Assembly: GCA_020744225.1 (NCBI GenBank)
Contig: JAGMWG010000021.1
Coordinates: forward strand, 124,001 to 188,000
Direction of reading: 5' to 3'
DNA from: Paraphoma chrysanthemicola
Taxonomy: Eukaryota > Ascomycota > Dothideomycetes > Pleosporales > Phaeosphaeriaceae
DNA length: 64,000 bases
Both the position numbers and the translations under genes were made by a program. Of this stretch, positions 55,121-64,000 are shown one piece after another. Numbering within the stretch: position 1 is the first letter of the stretch; each line of letters opens with the position of its first letter. The notes under the pieces are model-generated. The model saw nothing but the letters and a program-made list of their open reading frames with translations. It was not told the origin of the DNA and searched no databases.

Positions 55121-57163
55121 ATTTTGGATGTGGAGGGTTGGTGGAAGGAGAGATTTGCAACAGTCCAAGTGAAGAGTGCGCCTTGCCTTCCGTGGCGGCG
55201 TGTGCCACAGAAGGTCGAGCGGCTCAAAATGGCCGGTCGCCTAGCTGACCACGGCGACACGTGCTAGTGCCGAGGAGCAATATTGCTGACGGGGAATGCT
55301 GTGTTGGAGCGACGTCCTGTGGACGTTTACCAGCGATTCAGGGTCGGCTGGCGCGCGGTCGTGGCGGAGAGAGTGGGCCAACCGCACTGCTGCACAGCTT
55401 GTCAGCTGTCGGTATTCAGAACAGGCTGCAACCAATCAACGGGCCGGGCGCCGTGGAGAGCTGGTGTGATGGAGCCATTGCGGCAAAACAATCGTGTCCC
55501 AGGTCTGTCTGGGCCGCACGTGTGCAGGGACGTACCTTTGGACGCGGCGAGGCTGGTGTTGGAAGAAATTTTTCGCGTGGCTCTGGCTATCGATAAGAGC
55601 GACGACGACGTCAAAGGATTTGCGGACGGGGTGCAGACGACCACGAAGGGCAGGTACCTGAGGTATGCTCGCTGGCGGGCATGCAGCGATTAATAGTCGT
55701 CTGTACCCTGCGCTTGGCAGGGCTCAGCGAAGTGGGTGTAGCGACCTGCTTAGACTCGCGCAGCGCGTTGATGTGCTGGACGCCAGGCAGAGCTACCGTC
55801 CGTCCAGCTCCGGGGTAACACAGACCGTCTTCCACAGTGCAGTAGCAGCCATGCATATCGTCTGAATGCCTGCTGGCCCAGGGCAGGGTGCTCCAAAGGG
55901 ATCGCCTTCCGCAGGGCCACTCGACATCGTCGCCGGCGAGCATTAATCCACCGCCCCCCCAGTCGCGACGCAGAACCGGACCTCCGGGTTCGTCCCGGTC
56001 CCCCATGCCGTGGTAGCGCAACCCGACCGAGTCAATCGGGCTGCGCTAGAAGCAAGCCTTCAGTGCTTCTGTCAAGCGACAGCCGGTCTGATATTGTTTC
56101 GTCTTCAAGCACCAGCCTTGCGGCGCGCGCGCGCTGGCCACCGCTGCTTGAAAGCGCGTTAGGCCAAAGGTGCACATGGCATCAAGAAGAGAAACATTTG
56201 CGAATCGCCTCCGCCCACGCACTTTGCAATTCATGGTCTAGCGCTGCTGCAAAGCCCACGCGAAGCGACTGTACGTAGAGAAAACGAATGCTAGAGTCAA
56301 ATCTAGCAAACGAGGCTTGGCGCAATATGACGCAGTGGAAGCCATAAGAGTCCAGTGTCTGAGCTGTGGCTGCTCACCCATCGAACGCACAGCTTAGTGC
56401 TGGTGCTACTCCACGTGGCAGGGACAGGCATCGTGCGCTTAGAGTGGGAGCTTACGAGTGACATGGACTCTCAGGTGGGATGTGTGCAGCCGCCACACTG
56501 CTGCTGCGCTGCCGACGGGGCACATGGCCGATCATCCACAAGTGGTTTGCGAGTCCCTTCGTGTGAACCCCCATCAAGATCTATGGTAGTCTGTTCGAGG
56601 AAGCAGATGCGTGCGAATAGCGGGCAGCCCGTTGGCGACGTAATACTTAGTTGTTAAAGCCCCGGCGGGACTGGTGCCGCATCCCCAATGCTGGACGGCA
56701 GGTGCAGTATACATGGAGCTTGTATACCTTCCTGATTGTTGAGAGAAATCTCGGCGAATCATGGACGATCAAGCAGAGGAAGGAACACAGTAACGGCGCG
56801 CAAGATTGTGCCATGCGGTGCATAAGTGCATGAAGTCTGATGTTCGGGCGATTACTGCGGCGAAGAAATAGTCGGGCCGTTGCGCGCTTGAAAAATGCAT
56901 AGAGAGATCGCATGGCGAAACGAGCTTGACGACCAAACGGTCCCCAAAGGACCCTCTGACCAGGGCAAGAGTCGACAGAGAACACTGGACAGAGGAATAT
57001 TGCACTTCAGTAGACACAAGCGAAGGCACCAAAAGTAGACTAGCGCCGAACTTGTCTTGGCGCACGCCCGGTCGCCGTCGTGCCAATTGATTGCGTGCAG
57101 CTACAGCTCCGCCGAGCAGACGTCGCAGCGGCATCAAAACACTCTGCCCGCATCCACACCACA
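55121..57163. other. Gene-poor GC-rich region between divergent RSR1 and EMC1
   Basis: About 2 kb with overlapping spurious frames on both strands. Apart from two GC-rich inverted repeats near 55978-56047, nothing is recognised. Confidence 0.4.
56015..56047. repeat. GC-rich imperfect inverted repeat
   Basis: AGCGCAACCCGA and TCGGGCTGCGCT pair with one mismatch around a 9-nt loop. A weaker hairpin (GGACC..GGTCC) lies just before at 55978-56001. Function unknown. Confidence 0.5.
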
Positions 57164-60077
57164 ATGCGCTTCTATGCTGCGCTGGCCCTTGCAGCATGTC
57201 TCGCTCCGGCAGCTGCAATCTTCGAGGACGATGCGTACCACATTGACTTCCACTATGCGCTGCTAGGCCGGCCGAAACATGAGGCCACCTTCTTCCAGAA
57301 GCCTTATGCCGGCTCCAAAGCCTCGCTTCTCTACTCCATCTCGCATAACCAAACCATCGGCGCCATCAACCCGAAAGACGGCGCGCTGGTATGGCGACAG
57401 CACTTCTCCGCTGAACCCCACATCGAGGGCCACCTCAGAGCCGGCAGCGAGCAGGACACGGTCATCAGCGCCGTGGGAGACCGCATTGCCGCATGGAGCG
57501 CCTCGGATGGACGCCTGGTATGGGAGACGAGCGCCCTGGGCGCTGTTGTAGAGGACTTGGAGATATTGGAGCAGGAGGACGGCATGACGATCAACGAGGC
57601 CAAGGATGCTGTGGTCCTGCTGTCGGGTGCTTCTCACGGCGTGAGGCGTCTGGACGGCAAGACTGGCCAGGCAAAGTGGGCCTATGAGGATACGAGGTAT
57701 GTCCAGCTATAACGTCCTGTGCGACTGGGACTGACATGGAGACAGCGGAGACGCGCCATTCCAGGTCTCCACCTCGCCCACTACCATCTACTACCTCTCG
57801 ATCCACTCGCCGATGCTCGGAGGTTCCAAGCTCAAAGTCACATCGCTCAGTCCAGTCACCGGCAAGAAGATCGACCAATACACGTTGAGCTCAGATGCTG
57901 AGATCACCGCGCGCAGTCACATCTTGTTTGCAGGAGCCAACACCGCGGCGCCGCTGTTGGCATGGACAGACAGGGCAAACAAGGTCCTGAAGGTGAACAT
58001 CATCGGCACAAAGAGCGTGGCGAGCTTCAGCACCCCGGCAGACGTGGTTGTCGAGAAAATTGTACTTCATGCTCCCAACCACGTCAACTCGCTCCCGCAC
58101 TTCCTCGTCGAGTATCAGACAGCTGTCGGTCACTTCGCTGAGGTCTACCACGTCGATCTGAAGAAGAGCACCGTGTCGAAAGCGTACAGTCTGCCGGAGG
58201 TGCGGAGCCAGGGTACCTTCACTACTAGCACCTCCGATGCCAACGTCTTCTTTACGAGGATTACCGAAGATGAGGTCATCGTCTACTCGTCAGTATCGCA
58301 TGGTGTACTGGGCCGATGGACCCTCAAGCACTCGTCTGCGACTGCCGGCGCTTATCCTGTGCATGGTGTTTCTGAGGTCGTGGTGAAGTCGGGTATTGCG
58401 ACCGCTGTCAGGTCCGCTGTCTTCTACTCCAACGGACAGTGGGTTCTGCACCGCAATGACGAGCTTGCCTGGTCGCGGCCCGAGTTCCTCTCGGGATCTG
58501 TATCTGCTGTATGGGCGGGTCTTCCTGAAGAAGAAGCGCTAGCACAAGCCCTCGAGGAGGAAAGCCACCGCAACCTCGTTTCCGCCTATGTCCACCGACT
58601 GCAACGACATATACATGACCTCCGATATGCCCCTGCTTGGCTGCAAAGCATTCCTGCCCGGGTTCTTGGCAGTGTCTTTGGCAAATCGAAAGAGGCTGCA
58701 ATCAACGAGATCAAACTCGATACGTTTGGATTCCACAAGATTGTCGTTGTCGCTACAAACGAGGGTCGTCTCGCTGCTCTGGACGTGGGCTCGCGTGGCA
58801 AGATCTTGTGGAACGTGGACTTGCATCAATTTGCGCCGGATGCTACCTTCAGCAGCCCCTCCCTGAAGTCCCATCGCGGATTTATCGAGGTCACGGACCC
58901 GAGCTTCGAAGGCTCCATCTTGGTCAACTCGACAACCGGTAGCCAGATGTCAGCTGCAAATCTCAAACCTCACTCGTCGGGTGTGCCTGATGCGCAGAAG
59001 CTTATTTCGTTCACAATCGTGGATGGCGCAGTACAGGGGTCCTTGGAAGGTCAGCCCAGCTCGGGCCCAGTATGGAGTTTCTCGGCTGCTCCAGGCGAGC
59101 GAATCGTGGCATACACTGCGCGGCCACTTCAAGACCCCGTGGCCTCTATTGGCAATGTTCTTGGTGACAGGCGGGTGCTATACAAGTATCTGAACCCCAA
59201 CCTTGTCCTGGTCACAGCTGTGATTGACTCGGCTCACACAGCATCAATCTACCTCTTAGACTCTGCCTCTGGTCAGCTGCTTCACACCATGTCTCATAGC
59301 GACATCGATACATCTCGACCAATACCGTCGACAATCTCAGAGAATTGGTTCAGCTATTCATTCACCACTGCTGCTACGATCGGCGCTTCTTCGCGTGGCT
59401 ACCAGCTTGTTGTATCGGACCTCTATGAGTCTCCCCTGCCCGATGATCGAGGTCCGCTCGGTACCACTTCGAATTCTTCCACCGTCCTGCCGTCGAGCTC
59501 GACAGGCGATGTCATTAAGCCCTACGTGCTATCTCAAAGTTACCAAATCCCCGCTGAAGTTTCGCACATGGCCGTCACGCAGACCCGACAGGGCATCACG
59601 AGCCGCGAGCTCCTTGTCACGGTACCGTCTTTGCGTTCTATCATCGGCATCCCTCGCCAAGTCATTGACCCTCGCCGTCCCGTTGGCCGTGACCCCGACG
59701 CGCAAGAGAAGGAAGAGGGTCTCGCCAGATATAGCCCTTTGATCCAATGGGACCCAAAATGGCACTTGACTCATAAATACGAGGTCATCGGCGTCAAAGA
59801 CGTTATCACCAGTGAGAGTGGCATTGAGAGCACCAGTCTCGTGTTCGCATACGGCCTGGACATTTTCGGAACAAGAGTGGCGCCTAGCTTTGCTTTCGAT
59901 ATCCTAGGCAAAGGGTTCAACAAGATTTCCATGTTGATTACAGTTGCAGCATTGTTTGTTGGTGTCATTTTCGTTGCGCCTTTGGTAAGTTTCCTTCATG
60001 TCGGAGACAATCGAAGCATTACTAATCTTGCGCAGGTCAGGAGGAAGCAGATCAACTCCCTTTGGACCATACCCTAG
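57164..60077 (+). CDS. emc1: ER membrane protein complex subunit 1
   Basis: Exons 57164-57696, 57746-59984 and 60036-60077 give 937 aa, the usual fungal EMC1 length. A signal peptide (FYAALALAACLAPAAA) precedes a luminal PQQ-like beta-propeller (HNQTIGAINPKDGALVWRQ, AWSASDGRLVWETS). The C-terminal part (ILVTVPSLRSIIGIPRQVID region, then RRPVGRD and KYEVIGVKDVITSESGIEST) is the conserved DUF1620 block, followed by one TM helix (MLITVAALFVGVIFVAPL) and a short cytoplasmic tail RRKQINSLWTIP. EMC1 scaffolds the EMC insertase/chaperone for multi-pass and tail-anchored proteins. The last intron, 51 nt, has GTAAGT, TACTAAT and CAG but no in-frame stop, so read-through would add 17 residues. Confidence 0.93.
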
Positions 60078-60750
60078 ATCTCATGTATGTGTAGATATTT
60101 GAGCGAAACATAGCATTGCAGGAAGGATAGGCGCTTGAATCACCCGCGGCATGGTTGACCGCGGGTTCTCTTTGCAGACATTGCGCAAACCCCGCAAATA
60201 TTCTGCGGGTATAGTTTTGAGGGGCTCGTAAGATACGAGTTGCATAATAGAAAGTATTGGAACGGAGAGCGCAAGTAGCCCATCTATCCTACGGATGCAA
60301 CCGTTACCTATGGTCAATCTCACCATTGAGCAGTGCTTTTCGTTCGCGTACAGAGAGCTCCATGAGCCTTCGGAGCTTCGAAAAGTGCCGCGACCGATGA
60401 TGTAATCGATGCACGCTTACGCAAATGCAGCAATCTACCGGAAAAGATTCATTGATGCTTGGTCATGCGTGATTCTGATACCTCCGTCTTGAAATCCGAG
60501 CATCCCTCCATGACTGGCTTGACCCGTGCAGTGGTAATTGAAACAAGCCTTGACAAGCTCTGCGGAAGCTTCGGCGCCACAGAGTTTAGATGAATATCCG
60601 CATGGAGAAGGGCATGAAAGAGTGCATCGCTATAACGCCATGATGGCCAACTGCATCATCGTGACCACTACTCTACCTTACTCTATTTCTTCTCTAACTT
60701 CCCAGTACGCCTACTTTTCACACTATTCCCCCTTCATACTACTTCACAAT
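60078..60750. other. Intergenic, EMC1 3' flank and SDR promoter
   Basis: About 670 bases without a supported gene. Confidence 0.4.
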
Positions 60751-61727
60751 ATGTCCGACGCAACACACTACACACCCAAACTCTCCTCCTCGCGTATTCT
60801 CATCATCGGCGGCTCATCCGGCATCGGTTTTGCCGTCGCGTCTGCATGTCTTGAATACGGCGCTCATGTTGCAGTATCCTCGTCAAACGCCTCGCGCGTA
60901 GACTCCGCAGTCAAGAGGCTCCAGTTTAGCTATCCCAGCAAAACCGCCAACATCCACGGCCTAACCGTCGACCTATCCAAAGCCGACACGCTCGAGATTG
61001 AACTCAAGAGTCTCCTAGATGCCACAATCTCTACAATTGGTGGCTCAGGCAAGAAAATCGACCACGTTGTTTTCACAGCCGGCGACCGACTGGCCATGAT
61101 TCCTCTCAAGGATATGACGATGCAGAATGTGCTGCAAGCTGGCCAGATTCGGTTCTTTGCGCCATTGATGCTGGCGAAATATCTGCCCGAGTATCTAGAG
61201 AAGAGTTACAAGTCTTCGTATACAGTTACCACTGGCGCAGTGAGCGAGAAGCCGATTCCGAAATGGAGCGTGATTGGGAGCTATGCAGGTGGGCATCATA
61301 GTAGTCAGTTTCCATGCATACTTGAGATAAGAAGGCCTTACTGACTGCTGCGAAGTGGTGAGAAATCTGGCTCTGGATCTAAAGCCTATTAGGGTAAGCT
61401 AGTTGCGAGATATGATGCGGGTAGGGTCGCAATGCTAATGCATGTGTGATAGGTTAATGGAATCAGTCCCGGTGTGGTCAATACGGAGCTGTGGAGGATG
61501 AATGATGAGGAGAGAGAGAAGATTATGAAGATACATGGTGAGAAATTGGCGACTGGTAAGTTTTGCATATGCAATGTGGCTTTTTGATGACTTTGGCTAA
61601 TTAGTGCAATGTAGGACGTGCAGGGCAGCCAGAGGATGTTGCGGAGAGTTATCTCGCGTTGCTGAAAGATTACAACATGTCTGGTAGTATGGTCAGGACC
61701 GACGGTGGAGGGCTATTGGGGTTGTGA
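60751..61727 (+). CDS. Short-chain dehydrogenase/reductase
   Basis: Four exons (60751-61300, 61356-61393, 61453-61555, 61615-61727) give 267 aa. The Rossmann motif is ILIIGGSSGIGFAVASA, followed by the NADP-type basic/Ser loop SSSNASRV, the acidic VDLSKADTLE and VVFTAGDRL. The active-site region reads TVTTGAVSEKPIPKWSVIGSYAGG; the expected YxxxK tyrosine is not at its usual position, so this may be one of the divergent fungal SDRs in which the catalytic Tyr is replaced. The C-terminal NLALDLKPIRVNGISPGVV and GGGLLG are canonical. The first donor is placed at GTAGTC so that MVRNLALDL is kept; a GTGGGC donor 11 bases upstream is an alternative. Confidence 0.82.
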
Positions 61728-62673
61728 GTATTCTCATTTGTGGGAGGAAGATCTGGGGAAGACGTAGCGCTACTTATTGAGATCTCGTAATGTGACAAGC
61801 ACGAATGTTGCTTGCACACGAAGAGAAATGGTTCCTCGCAACGATTCCATTTGCCCAGCACTGAGACGATCGAAGTAAGGTCAAGGCTGCATTCGTCGTA
61901 TTCAATCGGGTACTTGACCAAATTTATCATACTTCGGGGGGGCTTCTACCTCCCATGTTGTTATTTTCGGACATCCGTCTTTACAGGTTGGCTGCCTCGT
62001 AGCGACTCTTCGATAACATGCATTAAGGAAACTATCCTTGGAAGTGACAGAAGCCACAACAGCAAGCATATTGCGGAGCACAGACACGAGTGTTGGGGGC
62101 TCCATAAGTGCTACGGTAGGAGTGGTGGGTGTGGAGTATTAAAGCAGGGTTAGTGATGGCTTCGTTCTTTAATCAAGATAATACCTATGGTATAGTAAAG
62201 TACTAAAACAGATAACTAGAGACTAGTATGTGCTGGGACGATATCATCCTCAGAGATCTGCAAAACCCCAATATCAACCCCTTCGCTGGTACTTCCTTCT
62301 AGAGGATCCTAGGAATACTTATAGTAATACTTCTAGAAGCTACTGCAGTGCTAAGTTTGTGCCTATAAATAGCTGTAGCTATACTTCTAGCTTTGGTAGA
62401 AACTAACTTAGATAACATATCATGCCGCATTACAGAATAGGGCAGCTTTACTCTAACTAGAATTCTACTAAAGCAGGTTGCCTTATCTCTAGATATACGT
62501 CAGGAACATCCTTGCAATGCTCTTTAGAAATACGACTTTATCCTCTTGTGAGTAGCTACGTGTATGCTAAGCGAGTTTGGCTTTAATTATTCAACAGGTC
62601 GTCGGCGAGGGATGCAATGGCCTCTGTATGTGCTCTATAGTCGGCCGGATTTTCGATCAGACCTGCCAGAGCC
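61728..62673. repeat. Intergenic with AT-rich, TA-rich tract at about 62150-62590
   Basis: Stop-dense sequence rich in ctag, tatag and ctata words resembles the island at 21.1-21.5 kb and may be a mutated repeat remnant. No terminal repeats or coding relics seen. 61728-62150 is ordinary spacer. Confidence 0.4.
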
Positions 62674-63048
62674 TTGAGATTCCCAATGGTTTCTGACGCT
62701 CATTCCATTCTTATGGATGAGGCACATCAGATCAGCAAGCATTTGGCGAGGAGAACTTTGTTGCTTCTGGACCATAAGGATCCGGATCGAATCGTTGCAG
62801 TAGCTCAGGGTCTTCAGACAGAGTCCATCGTATTTCACGCGAGAAGACTGGTGGAAGAGCAAGCGAAGATTCTTGTTTGCGATTCGATACAGGAGCTGGC
62901 AGCGCTGTTTGAGTATTTATTCGACATCTTCGGCTACCTACATGGCGACTGCGGTATTCTACGTTGTCGCAGATTACTCATTGTTGCGACGTCTTCAGCG
63001 TCTGAGACACCCAAATCCGACACCCTCGCTACTTCCTCGGCTTCTTGA
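62674..63048 (+). CDS. Possible small hypothetical protein
   Basis: An open frame of 124 codons starting MRFPMVSDAHSILMDEAHQI, with helical, Leu/Glu/Arg-rich content (HLARRTLLLLDHKDPDRIV, SIQELAALFEYLFDIFG) and a Ser/Thr-rich tail. Composition is protein-like but no domain is recognised and no second exon is clear. It lies next to an AT-rich tract, where fast-evolving orphan genes or repeat relics are both common. Confidence 0.3.
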   Translation: MRFPMVSDAHSILMDEAHQISKHLARRTLLLLDHKDPDRIVAVAQGLQTESIVFHARRLVEEQAKILVCDSIQELAALFEYLFDIFGYLHGDCGILRCRRLLIVATSSASETPKSDTLATSSAS

Positions 63049-63793
63049 TGAGCCTCCAACGCTTCCTGCTTGTCTGCACCGAGCAGTTCGGCTGTATTCG
63101 TACGCCAATCGTCTCAGTAGCCATATATCGTCGGCTCGTGTTCTGGCACAGATTCAGGCTCTACATCGCTCCGGAGCTGATTTCAGAAAGCAGGACAGGC
63201 GTTGATGCCTTGACTTGTTCATCACCAGGGCGTCATCGCAAAGCGAAGGGTCTTGAAGAGCGGTACAGAGAGTCGGGTGCTTGCATAGTGCACAGTGCAC
63301 GCACGTGAAGAGACACATTGTGGTACCTGAGACTTTTGGTGGGGACGTGTCGGAAGAAGCTGTGGGATCGCGCGATTCAAGCCCTTACAATCCGGGTCTT
63401 TGGGGACAGCAAGCACCCAATTCGGGTCCTGTCATTTGCCGTGAATTGACTCTGCATGTGGCTGATGCAAGTTTATGGGCGTGAAAGAGAAAAGCACGGT
63501 CGTATGAATCGAAAGGCGAGTGATAATGACCATATTGCATTAGCATCGTGGAAGCAATGGCAACGTTATGAGCAAACATGATAGGATACATCCAAGTCGT
63601 CAAGATATGTTTGCTAGATGTGTTACAGTGTTTGACCGAGACGGTCCACATCGATACTTTTAAAGGTCTGCGCCTATCCATATCGTCAGCAAAAGCTCCG
63701 TGAGACATAGGAAAAATACGGGCCACCGTGATGGATGTAAAGGGAATTCCTGGATACACATGAGTAAATCTGGATGGCGGTATCAGTCAACAG
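63049..63793. other. Intergenic, no supported gene
   Basis: About 745 bases; overlapping short frames only. Confidence 0.4.
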
Positions 63794-64000
63794 GATCAGG
63801 GGGCGATAGTATACTTTCTAGTTGAACCCAAGCCGAACGGCAAGCATGCTCTAGCGCACGATCGACTAACCCTTGCCACTCCGATTAAGGTGACCAAGTT
63901 GGTCGCGGAATTGTTGAAGCAGCAATATGCTAGATTGAATATTTACGTCGACTGCACTAAAACAGTCGAAGACACAATGAACAGTGATGAGCGAGATACC
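63794..64000 (+). CDS. Partial open frame running off the window
   Basis: 69 codons without a stop to the last base, following a good acceptor (gtcaacag). It encodes IVYFLVEPKPNGKHALAHD, then KVTKLVAELLKQQYARLNIY and VDCTKTVEDTMNSDERD. A stop lies just upstream in frame and no ATG precedes it, so this would be an internal exon. No family recognised. Confidence 0.35.

Overview
The window is nuclear DNA of a filamentous ascomycete (Pezizomycotina, most likely a Dothideomycete). Most genes carry short spliceosomal introns of 45-130 nt with GTRNGT donors, CTAAC/CTGAC-type branch sites and YAG acceptors. Families typical of this group are present: a Zn(II)2Cys6 regulator, ATG17, the SCF subunit sconB/MET30, an NpgA-type phosphopantetheinyl transferase, a Grg1-like protein, a BIM1-like copper protein and a heme-thiolate peroxidase. 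Exon models were joined by hand from frame, splice-site and family continuity; there is no transcript evidence.

Layout. 0.8-9.7 kb: a Zn2Cys6 transcription factor, a small CC-repeat protein with a PPxY motif, an MFS hexose transporter and a Golgi-type glycosyltransferase. 10.9-15.5 kb: ATG17 and sconB, divergently transcribed. 15.5-24 kb is gene-poor and holds a cytochrome P450, an AT-rich island and a LaeA-like methyltransferase. 24.3-30.3 kb is dense: PPTase and the PDX2/SNO glutaminase share a 254-bp divergent promoter, and CBP20 and NUP82 share a 302-bp one. 31.9-38.8 kb: BIM1-like GPI protein, SRR1-domain protein, DJ-1/PfpI protein, FAD amine-oxidase-like enzyme and a small Ser/Arg-rich protein. 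About 40 kb: a tRNA-Gly(UCC) gene with about 53 extra nucleotides in its D-loop. 40.8-48.6 kb: secreted heme-thiolate peroxidase, single-pass Cys-rich membrane protein, secreted HAD phosphatase, Ure2-like GST and MARVEL protein. 49.5-50.8 kb: a CorA-like gene broken by frameshifts. 51.6-64 kb: Grg1-like protein, RSR1/BUD1 GTPase, EMC1, an SDR, a second AT-rich tract and an open frame running off the right end.

There is no operon logic, but several neighbours have related roles. CBP20 and NUP82 both act in mRNA biogenesis and export. The PPTase activates polyketide and nonribosomal peptide synthases, while a P450 and a LaeA-like methyltransferase lie within 8 kb; no synthase core gene is in the window, so this is not a biosynthetic cluster as seen here. 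The most unusual features are the tRNA-Gly with the D-loop insertion, a 27-nt microexon carrying the peroxidase heme-ligand cysteine, a 10-nt microexon in RSR1, and the CC-repeat/PPxY protein.
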